From assembly GCF_948329825.1 (NCBI RefSeq), contig NZ_CAOJCM010000003.1, forward strand, positions 124,001 through 188,000: a stretch of 64,000 nt of DNA. The letters run 5' to 3'. Below are positions 1 to 8,628 of the stretch, piece after piece. A model generated the notes under the pieces. That model saw only the letters and a program-made list of their open reading frames with translations, did no database searches and was not told the origin of the DNA. Origin of the DNA: Paenibacillus sp. JJ-100. GTDB taxonomy: Bacteria > Bacillota > Bacilli > Paenibacillales > Paenibacillaceae. Within the stretch, counting starts at the first letter, position 1; each line of letters starts with the position of its first letter. Made by a program: the position numbers and the translations under genes.

Positions 1-240
1 GCTAGGGTTGTGAGAGATACGGTTGAAATCAAAATTGTCGATCAAGGCTGCGGAATGGCGGAAGAGGAAATAAAAGCTCTGGGTACACCGTTTTATTCGC
101 TCAAAACGAATGGTACGGGACTGGGCCTGATGATCTGTTTCAATATTGTGGAGAAGGTTGGCGGAACGATTAAATATCAGAGTAAGAAGGGAGAGGGAAC
201 AACGGTAATCCTTGCGTTTCCGGTTGCAGATCGCAACTAA
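1..240 (+). CDS. Sensor histidine kinase, C-terminal ATPase end (partial)
   Basis: The 5' part lies outside the window; the frame is open from base 1 to a TAA at 238-240. The roughly 79 visible residues are the end of a GHKL (HATPase_c) domain. The G1 box DQGCGM, an F-box-like segment (TPFYSLK) and the G2 box GTGLGL are present, followed by the closing strands with GEGTTVILAFP. This part binds ATP for autophosphorylation of the kinase. The spacing fits bacterial two-component kinases of the Kin/PAS type. No response regulator follows on this strand. Sensory domains and specificity cannot be judged from the fragment. Confidence 0.85.
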   Translation, partial: ARVVRDTVEIKIVDQGCGMAEEEIKALGTPFYSLKTNGTGLGLMICFNIVEKVGGTIKYQSKKGEGTTVILAFPVADRN

Positions 241-301
241 GGGGACGGCGTGTGGGAGATTCCCTTCTCACTGGCAACGATTGAAGCCATGTTTAGGTTG
301 A

Positions 302-469
302 GCGACGGAGAATTGGTATAAGGTCGTGGAGTTCGGAGGAAAGGTCGATGTATTTGGCAACAAGGGGAAGATTGTTACAGCTAACCTTCTTTTAATTGAG
401 ATCGTTGAAGAGCATGACAGAGGAATAGAAGCAGAACGAGAATATATCAGGATACGAAAAATAATCTAG
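302..469 (+). pseudogene. Unassigned open frame, probable 3' gene remnant
   Basis: Fifty-five sense codons run from just after a TGA (299-301) to a TAG (467-469) with no ATG and no convincing ribosome binding site; the only start-like codon is GTG at 326. The peptide has protein-like composition (EFGGKVDVFGNKGKIV, then EEHDRGIEAEREYIRIRK), so it may be the end of a gene whose 5' part was lost. I do not recognise the family. It ends just before a hairpin. Confidence 0.3.
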
Positions 470-474
470 AGGAA

Positions 475-500
475 GGCTGCCGAGAGGCAGCCTATTTCTG
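475..500. terminator. Hairpin between sensor kinase region and araR
   Basis: GGCTGCC (475-481), loop GAGA, GGCAGCC (486-492), then a T-rich stretch. It sits between a plus-strand end and the minus-strand end of araR and may serve both. Confidence 0.55.
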
Positions 501-527
501 TTCTTCTGTGCTTGCGGTGAAAATTAC

Positions 528-1619
528 TCACTCGATCTCCATCTCCTTCACGGTTTCTCCCTCTACCAGTTCAGGCGTATAGTAGGTTTGATTGGGAAGG
601 TCTTTCTTCCCCTGCAGCTTACGAATGACCCAATCGGCAGCATCACGCCCCATCTGCTCTTGGGGATGAGTGAGTGTAGTGAGTTTGATGTTTGCATTTT
701 TGGCGATGTATGAATTATCCTGACCAATTATCGACAGCTCATTCGGGATCGAAATACCAAGCTGGCGGCAAGCATGCACGACCTCCAATCCAACCTCGTC
801 GTTGTAACAGACGATTGCGGTGAGCGCATCCCGATTTTCCTGAAGGTAAGCTGTCACGTTTGAGGACAGATCGGCTTTTGATGCGGTGTCAAACGAGAGC
901 ACATGCTCGGGATGAAACCTCAGTTTTGCCTCCCCCAGTGCCTTGATGTATCCCTTCATTCGGTACTTTCCTTGCAGGTCATCCATTTTGGCAATAATGC
1001 CTATCTGGGTATGGCCCTTGGAGATTAATTCCTTAGTGGCGAGATAACTGGACTGCACGTCATCCAGACAGAAGAAAGGCACCTCTAACTCTTCATAAAA
1101 TGCATTGATCATCACAAACGGTACGTCCTGTTCCTTAAACGACAGGTAGTATGCAATATTCGGGTTATACAAGTTGCTTTTAGTTGGCTCCACAATCAAA
1201 CCATCCACACCATACGACAGCATCATTTCAAGTGCTTTTTTCTCTTGGGCCACATCGTTGTTCGTACTGGCAAGCAGTAGGGAGTAGTTGTCCTCATTCA
1301 GACGACTTTCGATACCGCGAATAATGGAAGGGAAAATATAGTCCGAGATATAGGTGGTAATGACGCCGATTGTTTTCTTGGAGCTACTGCCACCCGCTCG
1401 CAAGCGATATTGCTGGCTGACATAGGTCCCCGACCCTTTTTCGCTGCGTAAAAATCCTTCGTTAGATAACTCCAAAATAGCCTTGCGTACCGTCTGACGG
1501 CTTACGTTGTAGCTGTCCTGCAATGCAGATTCCGTTGGAATCTGCTCGCCAATGCTGTACGCCCCCGACAGAATATGGCTCTTTATATCATCAATAATTA
1601 CTTGGTATTTAGGTTTCAT
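528..1619 (-). CDS. araR: Arabinose operon repressor AraR (GntR-type HTH plus LacI-type effector domain)
   Basis: A GntR-family winged helix fills roughly residues 3-67 (PTESALQDSYNVSRQTVRKA), followed by a LacI/periplasmic-binding-protein-type effector domain to the end. This chimeric architecture and the 363-residue length match Bacillus subtilis AraR (about 362), which represses arabinose genes until L-arabinose binds. The ATG at 1619 is preferred: it has AGAAGTGG upstream and gives MKPKYQ, like known AraR starts; a GTG at 1628 would add three residues. The gene is divergent from araB-araD-araA, and TGTACGTACA palindromes typical of AraR operators lie in the shared intergenic region, supporting both identity and autoregulation. 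Confidence 0.93.
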   Translation of the reverse strand: MKPKYQVIIDDIKSHILSGAYSIGEQIPTESALQDSYNVSRQTVRKAILELSNEGFLRSEKGSGTYVSQQYRLRAGGSSSKKTIGVITTYISDYIFPSIIRGIESRLNEDNYSLLLASTNNDVAQEKKALEMMLSYGVDGLIVEPTKSNLYNPNIAYYLSFKEQDVPFVMINAFYEELEVPFFCLDDVQSSYLATKELISKGHTQIGIIAKMDDLQGKYRMKGYIKALGEAKLRFHPEHVLSFDTASKADLSSNVTAYLQENRDALTAIVCYNDEVGLEVVHACRQLGISIPNELSIIGQDNSYIAKNANIKLTTLTHPQEQMGRDAADWVIRKLQGKKDLPNQTYYTPELVEGETVKEMEIE

Positions 1620-1671
1620 ATGGTCCACTTCTTTCGTTGTAACATCAATATAGTATCATTATCGCTCAAGT

Positions 1672-1744
1672 TGTACGTACATATTCTAGCATGGTTTGCT
1701 TCACTTGCAAGTAAAACCGTACAATTTTTGGAGTTATGCGTACA
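1672..1744. promoter_or_regulatory. AraR operator and half-sites next to araR
   Basis: A perfect TGTACGTACA palindrome at 1672-1681 lies about 50 bp upstream of araR. Two further GTACAA half-sites start at 1719 and 1739, 20 bp apart, about two helical turns. The full palindrome matches the known AraR operator core (TTGTACGTACAA). Its position suggests autorepression of araR; the half-sites could help loop formation with the operator at 1874-1883. Confidence 0.7.
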
Positions 1745-1865
1745 AGTTAGATCGATTTTATCAAATTGAACCTTACAATTTTAGTAGACAATTGGATGAA
1801 AGTACGTTGTTGGAGTGAGATTTTTAGCAAATAAAGCTCTTTGTGAGTATAACTTTGATATCTCA

Positions 1866-1894
1866 TTGACAAATGTACGTACAAAAAATATACT
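1866..1894 (+). promoter_or_regulatory. araBDA promoter with embedded AraR operator
   Basis: TTGACA (1866-1871) is followed after exactly 17 bp by TATACT (1889-1894), a near-consensus SigA promoter. The spacer contains the AraR palindrome TGTACGTACA at 1874-1883, so repressor bound there would block RNA polymerase directly. Transcription should start near 1901 and give a leader of about 140 nt before araB. The leader shows no riboswitch that I recognise. Confidence 0.82.
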
Positions 1895-1909
1895 AAGGCT
1901 GTCAGAATA

Positions 1910-1923
1910 GGAAAGCGCATTCT
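1910..1923 (+). promoter_or_regulatory. Possible CcpA cre site near the araB start point
   Basis: GGAAAGCGCATTCT matches 11 of 14 positions of the cre consensus TGWAANCGNTNWCA. It lies about 10-20 bp after the predicted transcription start, a usual roadblock position for CcpA. Carbon catabolite repression of ara genes is known in Bacillus; for this site it is inference. Confidence 0.4.
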
Positions 1924-2042
1924 TAGAATGCTGAAATAGATTATAGCCATTAACGGAAGTGGAACTGTACATGATTGAGTGTGCACCGGAATCGATGCCA
2001 TTCCTCGGACGAAGATGGCAATGAGAGAGGGGAAATGCGGAA

Positions 2043-3662
2043 GTGACAAGTCATGTGGGTGTGAAAGAAGCCATTGCCAAGGGCACAACTTCACTTGGGA
2101 TTGAGCTTGGATCAACGCGCATTAAAGCAGTTCTGATTGATGAGCATTTTGAGACGATTGCCTCCGGTAGTTATGAGTGGGAGAACCTGCTGAAAGATGG
2201 CTATTGGACGTACAATCAGGAGGATATTATCACGGGTTTGCAGACGGCGTACCGAGAATTGAAGCAGGATGTGCAGCAGACGTACGGTGTTGGGCTGACG
2301 ACGGTTGGTTCAATCGGTTTCTCGGCGATGATGCATGGATATATCGCGCTGGATCAGACAGGAGAGATGCTCGTACCGTTCCGTACTTGGCGTAACTCAA
2401 CGACAGGTGCGGCTGCACGTGAGCTGACCGAGCTGTTGCAATTCAATATCCCTGAGCGCTGGAGCATTGCCCACCTGTATCAAGCGATTCTGAACGGAGA
2501 ACAACATGTACCTCAGATTGATTACCTGACCACGCTCGCTGGTTACATCCATTGGCTGCTAACGGGCAATAAGGCGATCGGGATCGGCGATGCATCGGGC
2601 ATGTTCCCGATTGACGAGGCCACGCATAATTACCATCCGGCGATGATTGAGCAGTTTAATGAGCACATTGCTAGTAAAGGTTACCCTTGGAAGGTCGAAG
2701 ATTTGCTACCGAAGGTTTATCTCGCAGGAGAACAGGCAGGGGCATTGACGGAAGCCGGGGCGAAGCTGCTTGATCCATCAGGAGAGCTGGCATCGGGCAT
2801 TCCGCTGTGTGCACCGGAAGGTGATGCAGGAACCGGTATGGTCGCCACAAACAGTGTTCGTAAACGGACAGGTAATATTTCGGTGGGTACGTCGGTGTTT
2901 GCCATGATCGTATTGGAGAAGGAATTGTCTCGAGTATATCCCGAGATTGATATGGTGACGACACCAGATGGCAGTCCAGTCGGCATGGTGCATGCCAACA
3001 ACTGCTCCAGTGATCTGAATGCATGGATCGGATTATTCCGCGAGTTCGCTCAAGCGATGGGCATGGAGGCTGATTCGGGCAAGCTGTTCAGTGTGTTGTT
3101 TAACAAGGCGCTTGAGGCTGACCCGGATGGTGGCGGATTGCTCAGCTACGGATATTACTCCGGAGAAAATATTACAGGGTTAGAACATGGACGTCCGTTG
3201 TTCGTCCGTTCACCGGAAAGCAAGTTTACCTTGGCGAATTTCATGCGTACGCATCTGTTCAGTGCCTTCGGCGCGCTCAAAATCGGTATGGACATTCTGA
3301 CCGAGAAGGAGCAAGTTGCGATCGACAGCATCTTGGCACATGGAGGTCTGTTTAAGACACCAGTAGTGGGTCAGCGAATTGTGGCCGCGGCCATGAATGT
3401 TCCAGTATCCGTGATGTCTACCGCTGGTGAAGGCGGAGCATGGGGAATGGCTTTGCTGGCTTCATACCTGATCAATCAGGGTGAGCAAGAAACGCTGGAC
3501 GTTTTCCTGGAGCAGAAGGTGTTCAAGGATGTTGAAGGAATGGAAGTGGCACCGGAAGCCGCGGATGTGAAAGGGTTTGAAGCTTTTATCGAACGCTACC
3601 GGAACGGACTTGCCATTGAGCACGCTGCTGTAGAGCATCTGGTTGAGAACGGAGGGAACTAA
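2043..3662 (+). CDS. araB: L-ribulokinase (FGGY carbohydrate kinase)
   Basis: A 539-residue FGGY kinase: the N-terminal ribonuclease-H-like domain opens with the phosphate-binding loop [14 protein letters not shown] (about residues 20-33), and the C-terminal domain holds [10 protein letters not shown] and the [12 protein letters not shown] region. Position between the AraR-controlled promoter and araD implies phosphorylation of L-ribulose to L-ribulose-5-phosphate. The sequence is unlike the classical E. coli/B. subtilis AraB N-terminus and looks more like the alternative ribulokinase of clostridia and Bacteroides (called AraK by some). Translation starts at GTG 2043 with AGAGGGG upstream. 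The araD ribosome binding site lies inside its last codons, so the two are probably translationally coupled. Confidence 0.86.
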   Translation: MTSHVGVKEAIAKGTTSLGIELGSTRIKAVLIDEHFETIASGSYEWENLLKDGYWTYNQEDIITGLQTAYRELKQDVQQTYGVGLTTVGSIGFSAMMHGYIALDQTGEMLVPFRTWRNSTTGAAARELTELLQFNIPERWSIAHLYQAILNGEQHVPQIDYLTTLAGYIHWLLTGNKAIGIGDASGMFPIDEATHNYHPAMIEQFNEHIASKGYPWKVEDLLPKVYLAGEQAGALTEAGAKLLDPSGELASGIPLCAPEGDAGTGMVATNSVRKRTGNISVGTSVFAMIVLEKELSRVYPEIDMVTTPDGSPVGMVHANNCSSDLNAWIGLFREFAQAMGMEADSGKLFSVLFNKALEADPDGGGLLSYGYYSGENITGLEHGRPLFVRSPESKFTLANFMRTHLFSAFGALKIGMDILTEKEQVAIDSILAHGGLFKTPVVGQRIVAAAMNVPVSVMSTAGEGGAWGMALLASYLINQGEQETLDVFLEQKVFKDVEGMEVAPEAADVKGFEAFIERYRNGLAIEHAAVEHLVENGGN

Positions 3663-3664
3663 AC

Positions 3665-4360
3665 ATGTTGGAGCAACTGAAACAAGAGGTATTTGAGGCC
3701 AATCTGGAGCTGCCGAAGCACGGACTGGTGAAGTTCACTTGGGGCAATGTCAGTGCAATTGATCGGGAGAGCGGTCTGTTCGTCATTAAACCAAGCGGAG
3801 TCGATTATGAAAAAATGAAAGCCAGCGACATGGTTGTCGTCGATCTCGACGGTAACGTGGTTGAAGGGGAGATGAGACCTTCGTCGGATACCGCAACCCA
3901 TGCCGTTTTATATAAACACTTCAAGGAAATTGGCGGTATCGTACACACGCACTCTACCTGGGCAACCATCTGGGCACAAGCAGGTCTGGACGTCCCTGTC
4001 ATGGGGACAACACACGCCGATACGTTCTACGGTGCCGTGCCTTGTGCACGCTTCCTGAACCAGGATGAGATTGACCGTGGATACGAAGCGGAGACAGGCC
4101 GCGTGATTATTGAAACGTTTGAACAACGCGGACTGGATGTGATGGCGATTCCAGCAGTGTTGCTGCATGGTCATGCGCCGTTTACCTGGGGTAAGGACGC
4201 CAAGTCAGCCGTGGTCAACAGTGTAGTGCTAGAAGAAGTGTGCAAAATGAACCTGTATGCACGTCAGCTGAACAACTTTGCTAAAGAGCTACCACAAGGC
4301 ATTCTGGATAAACACTACTTGCGCAAACACGGCAAAGATGCGTATTACGGCCAGAAGTAA
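3665..4360 (+). CDS. araD: L-ribulose-5-phosphate 4-epimerase
   Basis: The 231 residues form a class II aldolase/epimerase domain. Metal-ligand motif HTHS (His94, His96) is present, as are TWGNVSAID and IKPSGVDY for phosphate binding and a later LLHGHAPF with the third histidine. It converts L-ribulose-5-phosphate to D-xylulose-5-phosphate, the last step of arabinose entry into the pentose phosphate pathway. Length matches E. coli AraD (231). Only 2 nt separate it from araB, and GGAGGGAAC upstream lies within araB. A perfect 10-bp hairpin follows at 4379-4402. Confidence 0.96.
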   Translation: MLEQLKQEVFEANLELPKHGLVKFTWGNVSAIDRESGLFVIKPSGVDYEKMKASDMVVVDLDGNVVEGEMRPSSDTATHAVLYKHFKEIGGIVHTHSTWATIWAQAGLDVPVMGTTHADTFYGAVPCARFLNQDEIDRGYEAETGRVIIETFEQRGLDVMAIPAVLLHGHAPFTWGKDAKSAVVNSVVLEEVCKMNLYARQLNNFAKELPQGILDKHYLRKHGKDAYYGQK

Positions 4361-4378
4361 TCTGGATATTTAGGTGTT

Positions 4379-4402
4379 GGGACGCTGCAATCGCAGCGTC
4401 CC
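4379..4402 (+). other. Perfect hairpin after araD without a T tract
   Basis: GGGACGCTGC (4379-4388), loop AATC, GCAGCGTCCC (4393-4402). The stem is strong but followed by GGTGTAAC rather than Ts, so it is more likely an mRNA-stabilising or processing element inside the operon than a terminator. Confidence 0.6.
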
Positions 4403-4459
4403 GGTGTAACCACTCTGCCCAACCCAAAGTTGAACAACCTTTTTTACACCACTAACGGA

Positions 4460-4577
4460 GCAGACAGAAAAAAGCTGTAGAAGCGAAGCGTTCACCTTTA
4501 TCACCGGATTTCCCCTTATACATAAGGGGTTCAAAGAAATCTGGGGATAACAGTGATCGAAAGATTATTCTGTCTGC
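4460..4577. repeat. Large imperfect palindromic element between araD and araA
   Basis: Nested inverted repeats share one centre. Outer arms are GCAGACAGAA (4460-4469) and TTCTGTCTGC (4568-4577). Middle arms 4489-4511 and 4537-4559 pair at about 18 of 23 positions (CGTTCAC...GGATTT against AAATCTGG...GTGATCG). The inner arms are CCCCTTAT (4512-4519) and ATAAGGGG (4522-4529). The whole element could fold as a long stem in RNA or a cruciform in DNA. It resembles an extragenic palindromic or MITE-like repeat; I saw no second copy in this window. Confidence 0.7.
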
Positions 4578-4639
4578 GCAGTGCCTAGGTGTAAAACCTA
4601 CCTATTCAACTATAAAACCAACGAAATGAGGATGATTAC

Positions 4640-6064
4640 ATGTCAGTAACAGCAGCGAAAGAGTTTTGGTTTGTTGTCGGTTCACAGCATTTGTACGGAG
4701 AGGAAGCGCTCGGTGAGGTAAAAGCAAACGCACAGAAAATTACGGATGCCCTCAACGCTAGTGGCGTACTCCCTTACCCGCTCGTATTGCAAGACTTGGC
4801 TGTAAGCGCAGATAAAATCACCAGCATCATGAAAGAAGTGAACTACCGTGACGAAGTTGCAGGTGTGATCACGTGGATGCATACCTTCTCTCCAGCGAAA
4901 ATGTGGATCCGCGGTACGAAGTTGCTGCAAAAGCCACTTCTTCACCTCGCAACGCAATATAACGAGAGCATTCCATGGGCAACCATCGACATGGACTTCA
5001 TGAACCTGAACCAAGCAGCGCATGGTGACCGTGAATATGGTTTCATTAATGCTCGTTTGAGAAAGCAAAATAAGATCGTTGTCGGCTACTGGGAACGCCC
5101 GGAAGTGCAGCAGCAGGTTGCGGACTGGATGGACGTAGCGGTTGCATACAACGAGAGCTTTAACATCAAAGTTGCTCGTTTCGGCGATAACATGCGTAAC
5201 GTAGGGGTAACGGAAGGTGATAAAGTAGAGGCTCAAATCCAGTTTGGCTGGACGGTAGACTACTACGGAATCGGTGATCTCGTAGAATACGTGAATGCGG
5301 TAACGGAACAAGAAATCGATGAGTTGATCTCGCAATATGCGGATCTGTACGAATTCGATTATGGCACAAACAGCAAAGAAGCATGGGAAGCCAGCGTACG
5401 TGTACAAGCAAGCTATGAAATTGCCATCAAACGTTTCCTGGATAACGGTGGTTACACGGCTTTCACAACGAACTTTGAAGACTTGCATGGCATGAAGCAG
5501 CTTCCGGGTCTGGCGGTACAACGCCTGATGGCTCAAGGTTACGGTTTTGCCGGTGAAGGGGACTGGAAAACAGCCGCGCTGGACCGTTTGTTGAAAATTA
5601 TGGCTCATAACGAAAACACAGGCTTCATGGAAGATTACACGTATGAAATGGCATCCGGGCAAGAAGCGATCCTGCAATCGCACATGCTTGAGGTTGATCC
5701 GACCCTAGCCAGCACCAAACCAAGAATTATCGTTTCTCCACTGGGTATTGGTGATCGTGAAGACCCAGCTCGTCTTGTATTCGACGGTAAAGCGGGAGAG
5801 GGTGTTGTAGTATCTATGGCGGACTTCGGTACACACTACAAACTGTTGATCAATGAAGTATCTGCCTTCGAACCAACTGTACCAGCACCAAATCTGCCAG
5901 TTGCACGTGTACTGTGGACGGTAAAACCGAACTTCCAGGACGGAGTTAAAGCTTGGATCGAAAACGGCGGTGGACACCACACCGTAGTATCCCTGAACCT
6001 GACCACAGATCAGATCATCACTTATGCCAAGCTGGTGAACCTGGAGTACGTTGTGATTAAATAG
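4640..6064 (+). CDS. araA: L-arabinose isomerase
   Basis: A 474-residue protein starting with the family hallmark [16 protein letters not shown]. It converts L-arabinose to L-ribulose in the cytoplasm using Mn2+. The metal ligands are visible: Glu306 (in AGEGDWK), Glu331 (FMEDY), His348 (QSHML) and His447 (GGGHHTVV), matching E. coli E306/E333/H350/H450. It starts at ATG with GAGGATG upstream. It is the last gene of the araBDA order, separated from araD by about 280 bp holding two hairpin elements, so its expression relative to araBD may be tuned through them. A clear terminator follows at 6235. Confidence 0.97.
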   Translation: MSVTAAKEFWFVVGSQHLYGEEALGEVKANAQKITDALNASGVLPYPLVLQDLAVSADKITSIMKEVNYRDEVAGVITWMHTFSPAKMWIRGTKLLQKPLLHLATQYNESIPWATIDMDFMNLNQAAHGDREYGFINARLRKQNKIVVGYWERPEVQQQVADWMDVAVAYNESFNIKVARFGDNMRNVGVTEGDKVEAQIQFGWTVDYYGIGDLVEYVNAVTEQEIDELISQYADLYEFDYGTNSKEAWEASVRVQASYEIAIKRFLDNGGYTAFTTNFEDLHGMKQLPGLAVQRLMAQGYGFAGEGDWKTAALDRLLKIMAHNENTGFMEDYTYEMASGQEAILQSHMLEVDPTLASTKPRIIVSPLGIGDREDPARLVFDGKAGEGVVVSMADFGTHYKLLINEVSAFEPTVPAPNLPVARVLWTVKPNFQDGVKAWIENGGGHHTVVSLNLTTDQIITYAKLVNLEYVVIK

Positions 6065-6234
6065 GGTAAGCAAACATGGAATTATCATTCAATCATGTAC
6101 TTCAACTTACAGCTAGTGAATTCAGGTTGTAATCCATGGATGTCTGAAGTATGATCAAATTATAAGATCAGGATTGCAAGTTATAACCAATTTCGTGCAA
6201 GCGCCTGCTCGCCGTATACAAGTGTATATCCAGA

Positions 6235-6270
6235 GACCGAGAGATAATCTCGGTCCTTTGTTTTATTTTT
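6235..6270 (+). terminator. Rho-independent terminator of the ara operon
   Basis: Stem GACCGAGA (6235-6242) / TCTCGGTC (6248-6255), followed by CTTTGTTTTATTTTT. Confidence 0.88.
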
Positions 6271-6305
6271 CGACACATCATTTTACGCTCAGGGAGGTTA
6301 TTTCA

Positions 6306-7076
6306 ATGAAACATACATATGACAGTCTAATCGCTCAGCTAGAGGCATTGGGCATAGATCGCCACGGCACATTGCTGATGCATTCTTCCATGAAGAGTAT
6401 GGGGGAAGTGGAAGGTGGAGCTGATACCGTGCTGGATGCACTGAGTGATTATATGAAAGATGGATTGCTCGTTCTACCTACGCATACATGGGATACGATT
6501 AATAAAAGCAACCCATTGTTCCACGTGGAAACGTCCCCTTGCTGTGTGGGAATATTACCTGAACTTTTCCGTAAACGTGATAATGTAATCCGCTCCTGGC
6601 ATCCTACACACTCTGTAGCAGCGTTAGGTAAAGACGCACGGGCGTTGACGCAGGACGATCATCTTTTCGATACGCCATGTGCAAGAGGTTCTGCATGGGG
6701 GAAGCTGCTTGACCGCAAAGCAACCATTTTGCTCGTAGGCGTCGATCTGAAACGGAATACGTTTATTCATGGCATTGAGGAATGGGTAGATATTCCAGGC
6801 CGGATGACCGATGATCATGAGATGCTGTATACCGTTTTGCCAGATGGAACTAAAATCTCGGTGCCTTCCCGCAGACATTGCGGATTATCGTGGTCGGAGC
6901 ACTTCTGGAAGGTCGATGATGTACTGGTTCAAGAAGGGGCGATGCACAAAGGAAGCTTCGGGGATGCTGTTGCAAGTGTATGTGATGCGGCGAGAACAAC
7001 CGAGGTGCTTACGGAGATGTTGAAAGAGAATCCAGATCTGTTTTCGGACAATGAGCCATTGGCAGATGGGAAGTAA
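6306..7076 (+). CDS. AAC(3)-family aminoglycoside N-acetyltransferase-like protein
   Basis: A 256-residue member of the antibiotic N-acetyltransferase (AAC(3)/YokD) family. The acetyl-CoA and active-site signatures are visible: LLMHSSMKSMGEVEGGADTV near the N-terminus, LPTHTW, SWHPTHSVAALG, TPCARGSAWGKL, and FIHGIEEW. AAC(3) enzymes acetylate the 3-amino group of 2-deoxystreptamine aminoglycosides; many chromosomal Bacillus/Paenibacillus members have no proven drug substrate, so resistance cannot be assumed. The start is ATG 6306 after AGGGAGG; an in-frame upstream extension would run through the ara terminator and is rejected. It appears monocistronic. Confidence 0.87.
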   Translation: MKHTYDSLIAQLEALGIDRHGTLLMHSSMKSMGEVEGGADTVLDALSDYMKDGLLVLPTHTWDTINKSNPLFHVETSPCCVGILPELFRKRDNVIRSWHPTHSVAALGKDARALTQDDHLFDTPCARGSAWGKLLDRKATILLVGVDLKRNTFIHGIEEWVDIPGRMTDDHEMLYTVLPDGTKISVPSRRHCGLSWSEHFWKVDDVLVQEGAMHKGSFGDAVASVCDAARTTEVLTEMLKENPDLFSDNEPLADGK

Positions 7077-7498
7077 GGGGAATTGAAGGAAGATGGATGG
7101 CGATAGAAATGTGCCTAACTCCATCAGTATATCGTATATTGTATGTCACCGTTATTTAAGCAGATGTATTGGATTAGATTACTTAATGTAGCAGAGACCT
7201 TGATGTCTATCCGAATGTGGGAATATTTGGTGAGGGGAACTGCTCAAGAAGCTTTTTGTTTTTTTAACTTAATCAATTTCATTACTCATTAAATTATAGT
7301 TTTGTAACTAGATTTAGACAAATTGGATCGTTTTGATCTATATCTAGCCTTGATTGAAGCTGCTGAAGGTATTATGAAATTGATTCAACTAGATTTCAAA
7401 AAAAGTCTATCCACAGTGATAGACTTTTTTTGGGTTTTACAGCAACAAAGTGGAATCTCCCGATGTTTATAGTATATACGCTAATGAGGAGATAAAAG
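7077..7498. other. Intergenic region with a two-sided hairpin
   Basis: This 420-bp AT-rich gap holds no gene I can support. The main feature is the inverted repeat 7398-7411 / 7418-7431. An open frame of about 50 codons around 7304-7464 has no ribosome binding site and is not recognisable. Confidence 0.5.
7398..7431. terminator. Bidirectional-type terminator hairpin
   Basis: AAAAAAAGTCTATC pairs with GATAGACTTTTTTT around the loop CACAGT; A and T runs flank both sides. Confidence 0.75.
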
Positions 7499-7993
7499 AT
7501 GAAAAAAGTAACCCTATATTCTTTGCTAGTTATATTGTCACTTGCGATCATAACTGCTTGTGTTAACAAAAAGGATTCTGAAATTCAGTTTAAAAATACC
7601 TCATCTAAGACAGAGCATACTGAAAATCAGGCGGAGAGTGCTTCAAGTATAAAGACGGGAGTATTTGTCAATTTAAACGCTATAGAAAATCCATTGTTTA
7701 ATAAGGATATAAAAGATTTATTGGAGAGAACCTTAGATTCATTAGCCAATAAAAATCAAAAAGAATTTAGAAGCGTTTTTGCAGATGAGGAGTCTGCCAA
7801 TGCGTACATGTACTTATATGGAAAAGATTATGCATTTGAAGAAATCGGGACTGTTGAAGAAGATCACGAAGGTAGAATTGTTATAGAAATTAGAGGCAGA
7901 GTTGTGTCTGATAACGTGGTAGCAACACCCAATTCGTTCTACTATTTTGTAAAGGGCAAACAAAATAAGTGGAGTTTAGGAGCTATTGACTAG
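7499..7993 (+). CDS. Putative lipoprotein of unknown function
   Basis: The 164-residue protein has a lipoprotein signal: MKKVTLYSLLVILSLAIITAC, with the lipid-accepting Cys at 21. A Ser/Glu-rich linker follows, then a folded domain (about 55-164) with KDLLERTLDSLANKNQKEF and a strand-rich C-terminus ending WSLGAID. The layout recalls small extracellular NTF2-like/DUF4878-type domains, but I cannot assign a family. It starts at ATG after GAGGAGA. The gene is markedly AT-rich compared with the ara genes upstream, consistent with an accessory origin. It is flanked by terminators on both sides and so probably stands alone. Confidence 0.75.
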   Translation: MKKVTLYSLLVILSLAIITACVNKKDSEIQFKNTSSKTEHTENQAESASSIKTGVFVNLNAIENPLFNKDIKDLLERTLDSLANKNQKEFRSVFADEESANAYMYLYGKDYAFEEIGTVEEDHEGRIVIEIRGRVVSDNVVATPNSFYYFVKGKQNKWSLGAID

Positions 7994-8028
7994 GGCTGAA
8001 TACAGCCCGTTCTGTGTTAGACTACTGG

Positions 8029-8056
8029 GCGCTCAGTTGAAGCTGGGCGTTTTTTG
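8029..8056 (+). terminator. Terminator after the lipoprotein gene
   Basis: GGCGCTCAG / CTGGGCG with G-U pairs, then TTTTTT. A small extra hairpin GGGCTG-AATA-CAGCCC lies at 7993-8008. Confidence 0.65.
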
Positions 8057-8110
8057 GCGTAAGTATTCAAAAGTTTTCACGATAGTATGTATGATGTGAG
8101 GGTGGGTAGA

Positions 8111-8464
8111 TCAACCTTCATCTGGAGTCTTTCTTGCATTTTCAATAGAGATCAAAATTTCCCTGTTAATCTTGGTTAAAGATTTGATTTGTTCTGCATC
8201 TTGACCACCAATTAAAGTTATATGTTCATCCAAGGCTCTTCTGTACGCAGAGTCTTCTTCGAATTTAAAAAGTTCATCCGCAAGAACCTGCAAGCCAGTC
8301 ATAATTTTCTCGAGCGTTTCCAAAGAAATATTGCGATCTCCTCGTTCTACTCCGCCAATATAACTATAATGAAGACCGGCTGCTTCAGCCAGTTGCTCCT
8401 GAGTCCAGCCTTTGGCCTTTCTTAATTCACGAATTCGATTACCAACAGCCTCTGGTAAGCTCAT
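8111..8464 (-). CDS. XRE-family transcriptional regulator
   Basis: A 117-residue regulator with a Cro/CI-type helix-turn-helix in the first about 60 residues (IRELRKAKGWTQEQLAEAAG, then YIGGVERGDRNISLETLEKI). The C-terminal half is helical and unassigned and could mediate dimerisation. The start is ATG at 8464 with a perfect GGAGGTGATCAA upstream. It is divergent from the TPR protein at 8629, which lacks a DNA-binding domain of its own. The two share a roughly 165-bp promoter region and may act together. Its target is unknown. Confidence 0.88.
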   Translation of the reverse strand: MSLPEAVGNRIRELRKAKGWTQEQLAEAAGLHYSYIGGVERGDRNISLETLEKIMTGLQVLADELFKFEEDSAYRRALDEHITLIGGQDAEQIKSLTKINREILISIENARKTPDEG

Positions 8465-8628
8465 TTGATCACCTCCACTTAAGGTTAGAAGAGGATCTGG
8501 AATCGTAACAGACTAATGAATGCAAAATGAATTTAATAAATTTAGTACTTATTAGTACAATTTATATTGCTCTTCTTTTTACTTATCTATACAATACTTG
8601 TAGAATGACTACTAAAGGAGGCTTCCTG

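Noticed and set aside
4682-5683. 333-codon minus-strand open frame
   Set aside because: It lies wholly antisense to araA, whose catalytic residues and length are intact; it is a shadow of that gene's codon bias.
6174-6305. N-terminal extension of the AAC(3)-like protein
   Set aside because: It would read through the ara operon terminator and ignores the AGGGAGG-ATG at 6306.
6514-6530. parS-like TGTTCCACGTGGAAAC
   Set aside because: An extra G breaks the right arm of the consensus, and the sequence lies within the conserved coding region of the AAC(3)-like gene.
8527-8628. N-terminal hydrophobic extension of the TPR protein
   Set aside because: The reading frame is open, but AAAGGAGG sits directly before the TTG at 8629 and the upstream part has no start site, so a membrane anchor is unlikely.
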